DNA of 64,000 nucleotides from Chryseobacterium sp. ERMR1:04 (lineage in GTDB: Bacteria > Bacteroidota > Bacteroidia > Flavobacteriales > Weeksellaceae). The DNA is taken from NCBI RefSeq assembly GCF_001297705.1, contig NZ_LIRF01000004.1, forward strand, positions 186,001-250,000. The letters run 5' to 3'. Of this stretch, positions 56,901 through 64,000 are shown piece after piece. The notes under the pieces are model-generated. The model saw nothing but the letters and a program-made list of their open reading frames with translations, was not told the origin of the DNA and made no database searches. Numbering within the stretch: the first letter of the stretch is position 1; each line of letters opens with the position of its first letter. A program made the position numbers and the translations under genes.

Positions 56901-57311
56901 TTTAATATTCCGTTTCAAAGACATCAAAGACTGTGGATCCCACGCTACATAGAACGCAGAACGAATGCCTCCGGGAAATTGTGACCAGCTTCTGTTTTGG
57001 TTTTTAAGTCTTTCGGCTCTTGCCTTTTCAATTTTAGAAAGACTGGTATGAATTGTTTTTTCTGAAATAAAGCTTCTGAATCCTTTATATTCTTTCGATA
57101 TCTTATTTTCCTGAAGATAAGGCTTAGCTGCCGTAATAATAGATTTATAATCTTCTTTGAAAGGAATTTTCGGGCTTCGATCCAATGTCATCATCACTCC
57201 TAATGCTAAAAATAGCAGGACGGCGACGAAGATAAAAATACGAGATCCCCACTGTACATTTCTCCAGCGTTTCTTGTTGTTGGTTTGAAAAATTTGGTTT
57301 GATTTTTCCAC
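53913..57311 (-). CDS. GH18-like, NodB deacetylase and GT2 fusion protein
   Basis: 1132 residues in one polypeptide. An N-terminal TM helix (about 22-42) leads to a GH18-like glycosidase with INIDFED (221-227, catalytic Glu226). Then a NodB polysaccharide deacetylase follows (TFDDGP at 500-505; HxxxH at 553-557). Next are a TM segment (about 720-755) and a family-2 processive glycosyltransferase (DDGS at 807-810, DAD at 858-860, ED at 953-954, QRFRW at 990-994), then C-terminal TM helices. It probably makes a beta-linked N-acetylhexosamine polymer in the cytosol and trims and deacetylates it outside. Homology to PgaB-plus-PgaC functions is suggestive, but the fusion order is different. Confidence 0.9.
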   Translation of the reverse strand: MEKSNQIFQTNNKKRWRNVQWGSRIFIFVAVLLFLALGVMMTLDRSPKIPFKEDYKSIITAAKPYLQENKISKEYKGFRSFISEKTIHTSLSKIEKARAERLKNQNRSWSQFPGGIRSAFYVAWDPQSLMSLKRNIKHINLVFPEWFFLDPKTGDLKTNVDPEGYKIIKRTGVAAMPILSNNSDREFRSEGLGKVLKSPQLRTKLIQKLAQQCAKLHFKGINIDFEDMNLDSDEYLIDFMKELSLTFKQNNLLVAMDVMTDNDDYNIEKLNPYVDYFVLMAYDEYSADSDAGPISSQKWIEAQTGKILKKTTPNKIILGLGAYGYDWSTNKEDNVSVTYMQAITKAHASKSYINFNDNTFNLNYSYTDSKKNVHTVFFNDATSIFNTMRFSSEYPLAGTAIWRLGSEDSRIWNFYDKDLTLTGMQKFNFKTLENVKGQTMVDYIGDGEVLDVLNTPHDGKISLEIDPKEKIITDENYVTYPSSYEVKKYGSAPQKELVLTFDDGPDETYTPQVLDILSKYHVPAAFFLIGLNAERNLPLVKRIYREGHEIGNHTFTHENVAKVSPERALLELKLTRLLIECITGHSTILFRAPYNADSEPTTSEEIIPVALARQQNYLDIGESIDPEDWQPGVKADQIVQRVLAGIKQGRGNIILLHDAGGDTREETIKALKILIPMLQKQGYHFTNLASILHKSKSELMPEIPKTRSYYVMQLNLVLATVIYGISHFLVALFTIFIGLGLIRLLLMAYWAIKERKKEKKLGNFPVLESYPKVSIIVPAYNEEVNIVSSLKNLLQQTYPNFDIIMVDDGSKDLTYEKANTAFSNHPKLKIFSKSNGGKATALNFGISHTDAEYVVCIDADTKLEQDAVKHLIARFLNASPEEKIAAVAGNVKVGNQVNWLTKWQAIEYTTSQNFDRLAYANINAITVIPGAIGAFRKAVIHEVGGYSSDTLAEDCDITVKILREGYTVANENRAVAVTEAPETVKQFLKQRFRWTYGIMQMFWKQKQTFLNPRYKGLGLWAMPNILLFQYIIPFFSPLADVIMFFGILSGNGEKIFSYYLLFLLVDASLAIIAFMMQREKLVNLLYVIPQRFGYRWLMYIVLFRSLRRALKGEMQSWGFLKRTGNVKEITTS

Positions 57312-57408
57312 TATATGTAATTGTTAATTGTCATACACAACCCTTTCAAAAAGTATGAAAAACTATTCTAAATAAATTAAAATTACATTAAAATTATTCC
57401 TCTCTAAT

Positions 57409-58659
57409 TTAAGCATTTATAAGGATACTCACCAGATCCTGAAGAATTTTCTGTGATACAAAATTCATAAAATCTTGCCTTTCTAAATGTGGCATGTATA
57501 ATTTTGAACTTTGCTCTGTATCATTCACCCTGATGGAATAAAAAACGGTTCCAATATCTTTTCCATCCTCCCCTTTTCCAGGGCCTGCAACTCCCGTTGT
57601 AGACAAAGAAATATGGGTGCCAAATAACTGTTGACAGCCTTTTGTCATTTCCCGAGCCACTTCCTCACTCACCACCGTGAATTCGTCAACCGTTTCTTTT
57701 GAAACTTTTAAAATTTCAATTTTCTTTTCGGTAGCATACGGAATAATCCCTCCCAGGAAGTATTTTGAACTTCCCGAGTTTGAAGTGATCATTTTTGCCA
57801 ATTCTCCTCCAGTGCAGCTTTCAGCCATTGAAATCGTTAATTTTCTTTCCATTAAAAGTTCACCAAGAATTTTTTCAATCTTATCTTCAGTGGTTGCGAT
57901 CACATGATCTTTAATTAAAGGAAGCAGTTTTTGAATTTCTTCTTCTAATTGTTGCTGTAAGTAGCCTTCATTTTCTCCTGTGGCAGTGAGTCTCAATTTT
58001 ACGCGAGTTCCGATGGGAAGATAAGACAATGCCAAATTTTCGGGCAACGCAAGTTCCCAATCTTCAATCATATCAGCCAGAATACTTTCAGGAATTCCAA
58101 CTACGGAAATAATTCTTGTGGTGATATAATTAAGGCTATATTTTTCCTTCAAGTAAGGAACAATCTGATCTTTAATCAACGGTTTTACTTCATAAGGAAC
58201 GCCAGGAAGGCTGAAACATAATTTCCCATCCTGCTCCATCATCATACAAGGTGCCGTTCCGAAATTATTTTGAAAAACGGTAGATTTTGTAGGAACAAAG
58301 GCCTGTTCGCGGTTTCTTTCTAAAATTTCCAATCGACCACGTTTTTCCATATACGCTCTCAAATGGTCAAAAGTAACCTCATCCAGCGCAATTTCATCAT
58401 TGAAAAATTCGGCAAGTGCCTTTTTGGTTTTATCATCTCTGGTTGGCCCCAAACCACCCGTTGTAATAATCAAATCGCCTATTTTAAAAGCCTCTTTTAA
58501 GGTATTTTTAATGGTTTCAATTTCATCCGAAATAGTGAAAATTTGTGAGACTTGTACGCCTATATTTTTAAGTTCAGTAGCAATAAAATTAGAATTGGTA
58601 TCAACGGTATTTCCCGAAAGGATCTCGTCTCCAATAGTAATAAGAACAGCTTTTTCCAT
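57409..58659 (-). CDS. cinA: CinA-family protein (competence/damage-inducible; NMN amidohydrolase domain)
   Basis: 416 residues. The N-terminal MoaB/Mog-like domain starts AVLITIGDEILSGNTVDTNSNFIATEL and has TTGGLGPTRDDKTKKAL. The C-terminal nicotinamide mononucleotide amidohydrolase domain has MAESCTGGELAKMITSNSGSSKYFLGGIIPY and TTGVAGPGKGEDGKDIGTVF. The latter recycles NMN to NaMN; the former may be an ADP-ribose pyrophosphatase. Single-gene unit. Confidence 0.95.
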   Translation of the reverse strand: MEKAVLITIGDEILSGNTVDTNSNFIATELKNIGVQVSQIFTISDEIETIKNTLKEAFKIGDLIITTGGLGPTRDDKTKKALAEFFNDEIALDEVTFDHLRAYMEKRGRLEILERNREQAFVPTKSTVFQNNFGTAPCMMMEQDGKLCFSLPGVPYEVKPLIKDQIVPYLKEKYSLNYITTRIISVVGIPESILADMIEDWELALPENLALSYLPIGTRVKLRLTATGENEGYLQQQLEEEIQKLLPLIKDHVIATTEDKIEKILGELLMERKLTISMAESCTGGELAKMITSNSGSSKYFLGGIIPYATEKKIEILKVSKETVDEFTVVSEEVAREMTKGCQQLFGTHISLSTTGVAGPGKGEDGKDIGTVFYSIRVNDTEQSSKLYMPHLERQDFMNFVSQKILQDLVSILINA

Positions 58660-58735
58660 ATTATAATTCTTGAAAAAAATTCTGCTACAAATGACGGAAA
58701 ATTCTGTGTAGTGAACAAAAGAAAACGATTTTTTA

Positions 58736-58743
58736 TATCTTTG
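58736..58743 (+). promoter_or_regulatory. -7 promoter element of the 156-aa protein gene
   Basis: TATCTTTG, about 32 nt before the ATG at 58776; -33 weak. Confidence 0.4.
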
Positions 58744-58775
58744 GTTTGAACTGTTTAAAACTATAATTAAAAACT

Positions 58776-59246
58776 ATGTCTAAATATGATGATGCTTCAT
58801 GGCATTATGGAGGAGATTTCCCTGAAGGACTTCCTTCAAAGAACGGGGCCACGCATACAGGAATGTTTCTGAACTGGTGCATTCACAATGATTTGCATTC
58901 TGAAGAAATGAAAGAAGATTTCAAAGATGAAATTGAAAGTTTAAAAAGAAGAGAGATTACAGGAGCTGAATTTCTCCTTGAAGTATGTGATGGAAAATTC
59001 ACCGAGCACGAGCTTAATGATCTTGGCAATAGCTTTGCAAAAGATTATTACGTGGATGAAACAGATTTTTCTGATAAATTCAGCTCTTTCGCCACAGATT
59101 ATATCAATATTTTTGACAGCAAAGCCGAAGAAAGTGATTACGAATACGAAACATTCTATCACATTGAAGATACCTATGAAAATTATGATCTTATGAAGCT
59201 TGCCATTGATCATCGTTTTGAGGAATGGAAGGAATATAAGGCTTAG
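58776..59246 (+). CDS. Hypothetical acidic protein (DUF7832-like)
   Basis: 156 residues, very acidic, no signal peptide. The start KYDDASWHYGGDFP and ATHTGMFLNWCI are, from memory, shared by a widespread family of unknown function (recently named DUF7832). I cannot say more about its role. It has its own -7 element and stands alone. Confidence 0.75.
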   Translation: MSKYDDASWHYGGDFPEGLPSKNGATHTGMFLNWCIHNDLHSEEMKEDFKDEIESLKRREITGAEFLLEVCDGKFTEHELNDLGNSFAKDYYVDETDFSDKFSSFATDYINIFDSKAEESDYEYETFYHIEDTYENYDLMKLAIDHRFEEWKEYKA

Positions 59247-59265
59247 TGTTGACTTGTTGGTTTAA

Positions 59266-59480
59266 ACGCAAAGGCGCAAATTGTTATCAGAAACACGTTT
59301 TAAGGCGCAAGGGTTTTTATCTTCGATAAAAATTTATTGGGTGTAAGTAAACACAAAGTTTGTCATTCTGAAAGAATCTCTACGACTCAAGATAAAACTT
59401 GGTTTAGATTCCTACGGAATGACAAACTTTATTAATAATTTTATTTTAGATTGCTTCGTCGCTACGCTCCTCGCAATGAA
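59266..59480. repeat. Repeat cluster between the 156-aa protein and lipocalin genes
   Basis: An F-family fragment (AAACGCAAAGGCGCAAA ... AAGGCGCAAGGG, 59266-59320) is followed by a GTCATTC-type element with perfect 14-bp inverted arms (AAAGTTTGTCATTC at 59355-59368 and its complement at 59417-59430). A GC-richer snippet ATTGCTTCGTCGC...GCAATGA lies near 59450. Confidence 0.65.
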
Positions 59481-59482
59481 TC

Positions 59483-60022
59483 TTAATCATGTTTTACCCA
59501 GATTAATTCATCTGTATTGTAACCTATTCTTTTAGCTTTTTCGAGAAAACGTTGTTTGATGCTCTCGGGAATTTCTTTGGTTCGGGATAGAATCCAGATA
59601 TATTTTAAGTTGCTTCCGGCAATCAGTGCATACTGGTAATTTTCATCAATATCAATCACATTATATCCAGCCCAAATGGGTTTAAAAAATGAAACTTTCA
59701 ATCGGGCTTCGGTTTTATCTTTTACAAATTTGGCTTCACCAATTGATTCTTTCCATTCTTTTTTGATGTAATCGTATCCTTTATTATCTACTCGAATCGT
59801 ACCGTTTGGATTTTGAGAATAAGTTGCCGTCACGTTATCCATGTTTTTCTCGAATCTATAATCGAAACGGGCGATCTCGTACCACTTTCCTAAATATTTA
59901 TCTGCATTAAAATGAGTAACTGCTGTTGCGCCTTTAGGAATTCCTGCTGAACATGAATTAAGAATAATTAAACCCAAAATTCCCAACGAGACGGGAATGG
60001 CAATTTTCTGAATATTTTTCAT
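59483..60022 (-). CDS. Outer-membrane lipocalin (Blc-like)
   Basis: 179 residues, lipobox GLIILNSC (Cys24). The lipocalin GxW motif is in DKYLGKWYEIARFDYRFEKNM, followed by the second and third conserved regions. Like E. coli Blc it should be an outer-membrane lipoprotein binding lipids or small hydrophobic molecules, possibly in envelope repair. Confidence 0.93.
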   Translation of the reverse strand: MKNIQKIAIPVSLGILGLIILNSCSAGIPKGATAVTHFNADKYLGKWYEIARFDYRFEKNMDNVTATYSQNPNGTIRVDNKGYDYIKKEWKESIGEAKFVKDKTEARLKVSFFKPIWAGYNVIDIDENYQYALIAGSNLKYIWILSRTKEIPESIKQRFLEKAKRIGYNTDELIWVKHD

Positions 60023-60110
60023 AATAATATAAATTTCGTGGTTATGATGAAAGCTTCAAAAATAATGCCTGAAAAATTTCAAGACTTAATTTGTAAAATG
60101 GGATTAATTT

Positions 60111-60186
60111 TAACGCAAAGAGCGCAAAGTTTTTTTTAATTGATTGAGAATGTTTTTCGTTCGCAAAGGCGTTTCACTAAGCGAAG
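60111..60186. repeat. ACGCAAA...CGCAAGGG repeat (F family), copy 4
   Basis: TTAACGCAAAGAGCGCAAAG ... TTCGTTCGCAAAGGCGTTTCACT. Confidence 0.7.
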
Positions 60187-60213
60187 ATCATAAAAATTTT
60201 GAATAATTATTAG

Positions 60214-60948
60214 TTAAGAAAAAACCTTCAAAAAGTTATCTTTAAAACTTCCGGAAACCTCAATTTCCGTACTATCAGAAAGCGTTGCCGTTCCACTTTT
60301 ATGGTAAGATTTCACAAAATTGGTATTGATAATATGAGAACGGTGAACTCTTACAAAAGGATTTTCCAGCAAGTCGTCAAAATGCTTTAAAAATCTGCAG
60401 ACCATCTTTTTGGAACCGTCTGTAAGATAAACCTGTGTGAAATTTCCATCTGCCTGAAGCCTTACAATATCCTCTGTTTTCACGACATCAAAACCTTGTA
60501 ACGTGGGAAGGATCAATTGCTGTTTTTCAGGTTTCAACTTTAAATTCTCTAAAAGGATCTTATTACGGTTAAGTTCATCTTTATTTTCAATATTTTCTGC
60601 GACTTTATTTACCGCCACAATAAGCTCCTGAATGTCTATTGGCTTTAAAATATAGTAACTCGCAGATTTGTTCAATGCCTGCAAAGAATATTGTGAAAAC
60701 GCTGTAATAAAGATCGTTTCGTAGGAAAATTCTTTGGTTGCTTCCAACACATCAAAAGCATTTCCGAAAGGCATTTCTACATCTAAGAAAACCAGCTGAG
60801 GTTGTTTTTCAGCAATCAAAGGAACCGCTTCTTTTATGTTTTCAGCTTCACCTAAAATTTCAACTTGTGGACAATATTTTGTAATGTAGTTCCTCAAAAC
60901 TTCTCTTGCGATAAGCTCGTCGTCTACGATGATGGCTTTTATTTTCAT
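60214..60948 (-). CDS. LytTR-family response regulator
   Basis: 244 residues. An N-terminal receiver domain with phospho-acceptor Asp56 (VFLDVEMP) and a C-terminal LytTR DNA-binding domain (about 140-244; IVRLQADGNFTQVYLTDGSKKMVCR). LytTR domains bind paired direct repeats about 21 bp apart. It begins 53 bases after the histidine kinase gene and is co-transcribed with it. Candidate target sites are upstream of this operon and of the SIMPL-like gene at 63436. Confidence 0.94.
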   Translation of the reverse strand: MKIKAIIVDDELIAREVLRNYITKYCPQVEILGEAENIKEAVPLIAEKQPQLVFLDVEMPFGNAFDVLEATKEFSYETIFITAFSQYSLQALNKSASYYILKPIDIQELIVAVNKVAENIENKDELNRNKILLENLKLKPEKQQLILPTLQGFDVVKTEDIVRLQADGNFTQVYLTDGSKKMVCRFLKHFDDLLENPFVRVHRSHIINTNFVKSYHKSGTATLSDSTEIEVSGSFKDNFLKVFS

Positions 60949-61001
60949 GTTTTTGATGTTAGATTACAGATATTGAAATTCAGAATTGATTATTCACTTT
61001 T

Positions 61002-62780
61002 TCACAATTTATAACTCACTTCTACCAAAACTCCTGGCTCAGCTTTTTTATCGGTGATTTTACATTGAATATCACGATTGTATAAATCATTCAACAACGT
61101 AATTCTTTCCAGTGTATTTTTCATTCCGCGGCCTTCTCTGTTTTTTTGATGTTCTGTCTTTTGCTTTTTACTTTCTTCAATTCCGATTCCGTTGTCTTCT
61201 ATACTAATTTTTAGATTTTGATCGTCCTTTTCAAAACTTAGTTTCAAAAATCCTTTTGTCGTTCTATATCGTAATCCGTGCCAAATTGCATTTTCTAAAA
61301 ATGGCTGAACCAGCATTCCTGGAACTTGCAGACTGTGCATATTCAGATTTTCATCAAACTCAATTTCATAATCAAACTTATCTGAAAAACGAGTTTTTTC
61401 TAGCGCGAGATAATTTTGGAGCAAATCTAATTCCTGCTGAAACGGAATAAAATCTTCTGTAGAGTTTTCCATCACCCCACGCATTAGTTTTGAAAATTTG
61501 GTTAAATATTGATTGGCTTCCAATTCATTATTGGTGGCAATAAAATGATTCACACTATTTAAACTATTAAAAATAAAATGGGGATTCATCTCACGTCTAA
61601 GCGACTGTAAGGCAATTTTCTTATTTTTAATCTGAACTTTTTTTAATGTTCTGAAAATAAAAACAATTAAAACCGTCAACACAATCAAAACTCCAATTAA
61701 GCTATAATTAAAGAGATTTTTCTTTCGAATTAACTCATCTTTTAATTCTCGCTCTTTTTCTAATTGTGAAATTCTCTGCTCGGTATCTTCCAGAATTTTG
61801 TTATCAACCAAACTTCGGTCTTTAGAAACCAAATCAGGCAATTTCCCGAGAAAATCTCTGTACAATTGAACGGAAGCATTTGTATTATTTGAAATATTAT
61901 AAAGACTGTCTAATCTCTTTACACTTTTTTGAGCTTCCAACGTATGGCCTTTTTCCAATGCAATTCCATAGGCGTTCTTTAAAAGACCAATCGCTCCTTC
62001 AGCATCATTTTTTTTAATATAAATATCTGCTAATTCCTGAATTTGGTTGACTTTTTCCTGAGAGTTATCTTTAACAAAATCTTCTTTCAAGACTTTCTTT
62101 TTAGCCTCAATTGCTTTATCAAAGTTTTTATTTTCGACATAAAAGTTGGTCAATTTCTGATTGATTTCCAATGCTTGTTGAGGTGCTCCTTTTTTAGAAA
62201 CCTGATAGGCATTATTCAAATTTTCTTCAGCTCTTGGAATATCTTTTTGCTGAATATTTACGTCTGCCATTTGGCTGTAGCTCGCTGCTAGATCTTCTTT
62301 TTCACTCTCCTTTTGGTTAATATCAATATTATTTTGAATGGCTTCTGCCTTCATGTCCTGCGAAGGAGCAGATAGTCTTGCCGCATCGTTAGAATTAACG
62401 GCTTTACTTTTTGATGAATAATTAAGTTCCGCAGCCCTGCTATAATTATTGATTGCCGGAGTGATTTTATTTTGCTTTTCCTGCGACTGCGCCAGTTTTC
62501 GGGTTACTTTTTCGATATTGGGTTTATCGTTAAGTTGTTCATAGATATTTTTAGACTTGATAAAATACTCTTCACTTTTTGGAAAATTACCATTATTGAA
62601 AAAGGAGTCCCCAATATTATAGTAGGAATCTGCTTGTGCAGGGAGGTCTTTACTATCCACTGCTTTTTTAAGCTTTTTAGTTTGAGTCACAACTTCCTGT
62701 GCCACATTCGTGGTTTGAGAATAGACTGTATTCCCAAAACAGAGCAAAAAAAGGAGGGTAAAAAGCTGAAGTCTTTTCAT
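61002..62780 (-). CDS. LytS-type sensor histidine kinase with TPR repeats
   Basis: 592 residues. A signal peptide, then tetratricopeptide-like repeats in the periplasm (about 35-330), a coiled coil (about 325-350), one transmembrane helix (about 352-374), and a cytoplasmic His_kinase (LytS-type) domain with EMNPHFIFNSLNSV (phospho-His) and an HATPase with NAIWHGLRY and DNGIGI. It senses an envelope signal and phosphorylates the adjacent LytTR regulator. The promoter puts the transcription start at or next to the ATG. Confidence 0.93.
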   Translation of the reverse strand: MKRLQLFTLLFLLCFGNTVYSQTTNVAQEVVTQTKKLKKAVDSKDLPAQADSYYNIGDSFFNNGNFPKSEEYFIKSKNIYEQLNDKPNIEKVTRKLAQSQEKQNKITPAINNYSRAAELNYSSKSKAVNSNDAARLSAPSQDMKAEAIQNNIDINQKESEKEDLAASYSQMADVNIQQKDIPRAEENLNNAYQVSKKGAPQQALEINQKLTNFYVENKNFDKAIEAKKKVLKEDFVKDNSQEKVNQIQELADIYIKKNDAEGAIGLLKNAYGIALEKGHTLEAQKSVKRLDSLYNISNNTNASVQLYRDFLGKLPDLVSKDRSLVDNKILEDTEQRISQLEKERELKDELIRKKNLFNYSLIGVLIVLTVLIVFIFRTLKKVQIKNKKIALQSLRREMNPHFIFNSLNSVNHFIATNNELEANQYLTKFSKLMRGVMENSTEDFIPFQQELDLLQNYLALEKTRFSDKFDYEIEFDENLNMHSLQVPGMLVQPFLENAIWHGLRYRTTKGFLKLSFEKDDQNLKISIEDNGIGIEESKKQKTEHQKNREGRGMKNTLERITLLNDLYNRDIQCKITDKKAEPGVLVEVSYKL

Positions 62781-62784
62781 AAAA

Positions 62785-62814
62785 CAAAGATATACATATA
62801 TATAGTTTACTCAA
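62785..62814 (-). promoter_or_regulatory. Promoter of the histidine kinase/LytTR operon
   Basis: On the minus strand TTG (62814-62812), 19-nt spacer, TATCTTTG (62792-62785). Only TTTT separates the -7 element from the ATG at 62780. Confidence 0.8.
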
Positions 62815-62820
62815 AGACTA

Positions 62821-62850
62821 TTCACCAAGTGAAATTGGCTGTTCACCAAG
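62821..62850. promoter_or_regulatory. Candidate LytTR-binding direct repeat, site 1
   Basis: TTCACCAAG at 62821-62829 and again at 62842-62850 (21-bp spacing). It lies just upstream of the kinase operon promoter (about -41 to -70) and also upstream of the divergent lipoprotein gene. Confidence 0.65.
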
Positions 62851-62958
62851 TTTCATACATTAAAAAACTGATATAAAGCCATTTAGTAAAACAAAATTGA
62901 AACTGCGTTAACATTCACAGAACCAGCTTTCCTTACATTTGTAACACACCCAATTATT

Positions 62959-63312
62959 ATGAAAAAAATATTTACGTTCTCTTTTTTGTCTGTTTTATTG
63001 CTCCAAAGTTGCTCATTTCTTGAACAAAATAAATTCATTGAAACAAAAGTAATTTCAAGCGACCTCAACGAGCAAATCATCTACAAATTTTACCATACGG
63101 GAATTAACAATTATAAGGTTGATTTTTATTCTGTGCATCAATCCGATTCTACAAAATTGTTTGAGCATTTTATAAAAGACGCCGTATTCAGTTCAAACCC
63201 TTATACCATTTCACAAAGTCAAGATGAGATCATTATAACCAATCAATTATTTTCTAAAGAAAAAAAATTAATTACCCGAAACGGAAAGTCTATTATTTTG
63301 ACGAATAGATAA
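62959..63312 (+). CDS. Small hypothetical lipoprotein
   Basis: 117 residues with lipobox SVLLLQSC (Cys18) and a beta-rich mature domain. No family recognised. It is divergent from the LytS kinase gene and has a consensus -7 element TACATTTG (62934-62941). The shared intergenic region has the TTCACCAAG repeats, so it may be a target of the LytTR regulator or part of its signal input. Confidence 0.7.
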   Translation: MKKIFTFSFLSVLLLQSCSFLEQNKFIETKVISSDLNEQIIYKFYHTGINNYKVDFYSVHQSDSTKLFEHFIKDAVFSSNPYTISQSQDEIIITNQLFSKEKKLITRNGKSIILTNR

Positions 63313-63344
63313 AATAGATCCGCATTTGTAATTGAACAGAAATG

Positions 63345-63372
63345 CTCACCAAGTGAAACCTTCTGTTCACCA
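63345..63372 (+). promoter_or_regulatory. Candidate LytTR-binding direct repeat, site 2
   Basis: CTCACCAAG at 63345-63353 and TTCACCATT at 63366-63374 (21-bp spacing); 32 bases downstream is a -7 element TAAGTTTG (63404-63411) for the gene at 63436. Confidence 0.6.
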
Positions 63373-63435
63373 TTTTTTCAGCTTTTTCAAATGATTACGT
63401 CATTAAGTTTGTGCCATAATTTAAACTTAATCATT

Positions 63436-64000
63436 ATGAAAAACATTTTTATTTTAAACCAAAAACGATTATTCTTAGTAATTATTACAGCTTTTGCTTT
63501 CCTGAATACTAAAGCTCAGGTAGGTGGAAATCAGGTTTACAAAAGCAGAAGCTACAACGAACAACGAGTCAATAAAACCTTTAATGATCTTTTTGATTAT
63601 TCTGTGACTGATTCTACCGTGGTAATTCAGGCAACAGTGTTATTGAATAAAGTGGCGGATAAATATAAAATTACGCTTGGTGTAAATGAAGAAGCCGCAA
63701 CTCCAAAAAAGTCAATTGAAAATATTAACAAAAGGATTAATGATTTCATCAATAAAATAGCCGTAATCGGAGTAAAAAAGAATGAGGTATTTGTTGATTT
63801 TATTTCACAGACAAAAATTTATGACTACGAGATCTCAAAAAATCAGAATATGGCTACCCAGAAAAATAATGGTTTTGAAATTAAAAAAAACGTCATCATC
63901 ACGGTAGATCAATATTCAAAAATTGAAAAACTCATTTACGAAGCTTCCGATTTTCAAATTTATGATGTTATAAAAGTAGATTATATCAATACCGATATTG
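63436..64000 (+). CDS. SIMPL-domain-like secreted protein (runs off the window)
   Basis: The first 188 residues are visible and no stop occurs before base 64000. A signal peptide (MKNIFILNQKRLFLVIITAFAFLNTKAQ) is followed by sequence resembling SIMPL/DUF541: DKYKITLGVNEEAATPKKSIENINKRINDF and IGVKKNEVFVDFISQTKIYDYE. SIMPL proteins are periplasmic or surface proteins of uncertain function. A -7 element and a LytTR-like repeat stand upstream, so it is probably regulated by the adjacent two-component system. Confidence 0.7.
   Translation, partial: MKNIFILNQKRLFLVIITAFAFLNTKAQVGGNQVYKSRSYNEQRVNKTFNDLFDYSVTDSTVVIQATVLLNKVADKYKITLGVNEEAATPKKSIENINKRINDFINKIAVIGVKKNEVFVDFISQTKIYDYEISKNQNMATQKNNGFEIKKNVIITVDQYSKIEKLIYEASDFQIYDVIKVDYINTDI

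Noticed and set aside
62472..62876. 134-codon plus-strand open frame
   Set aside because: Antisense to the histidine kinase gene and across its promoter and LytTR sites.

Overview
The window looks like a chromosomal segment of a Chryseobacterium-type flavobacterium (Bacteroidota, Weeksellaceae). The evidence is low GC, Bacteroidota promoters (TTG-N19-TAnnTTTG), almost no Shine-Dalgarno sequences, a gliding/T9SS lipoprotein (GldD), a subtype-iii T6SS sheath pair, FucP-type transport, M13 peptidases, a GG-leader 'bacteriocin-like' peptide, and many small interspersed repeats typical of this group. One tRNA (Leu-CAA) is present. I saw no rRNA, CRISPR array, intact insertion sequence or prophage.

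Layout. 1-3.2 kb: the end of an unrecognised gene, then a cobT-cobS-cobC operon (minus strand) for the last steps of cobalamin assembly. 3.65-8.4 kb: a tightly packed six-gene accessory operon with two RlaP-type nucleotidyltransferases at its ends, an R2K-clade ATP-grasp enzyme, a protein with primase-polymerase-like motifs and two unknowns. It is my best candidate for an undescribed RNA-repair or phage-conflict system. 8.4-9.5 kb: repeat-rich DNA (two MITE-like elements and a 115-bp tandem repeat). 9.5-12.3 kb: a hypothetical gene, an AraC regulator and a secreted EreA/Tiki-like protein. 12.5-24 kb: housekeeping genes (pnp, a sugar transporter, rpsO, mgtE, a BtuF-like protein, a GAF-type methionine sulfoxide reductase, an MBL hydrolase, tRNA-Leu) plus a 48-aa knottin-like GG-leader peptide. 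24.1-27.6 kb: accessory cassettes separated by copies of the tRNA-Leu terminator. 27.7-35 kb: a surface protein and two MocR-type (GntR plus aminotransferase) regulators with GNAT neighbours. Each regulator is broken by one missing base in an A6 tract, and both share an operator-like motif. 35-47 kb: queG, small enzymes, a SurA-like PPIase, a PfkB kinase, gldD and mutY. 47-49 kb: the T6SS-iii sheath genes tssC and tssB plus a lipoprotein. 49-57 kb: two M13 peptidases and a 1132-residue GH18-NodB-GT2 fusion. 57-64 kb: cinA, a lipocalin, a LytS/LytTR two-component system, a small lipoprotein and a truncated SIMPL-like gene.

Regulation visible in the sequence. Near-consensus Bacteroidota promoters precede rpsO, tRNA-Leu, the histidine kinase and an outer-membrane protein gene. 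Three genes have the -7 element only 4 nt before ATG, suggesting leaderless mRNAs. Direct repeats of TTCACCAAG at 21-bp spacing occur upstream of both the LytTR operon and the SIMPL gene, which suggests a small LytTR regulon. Seven or so repeat families were found; several carry hairpins whose paired bases change together between copies.
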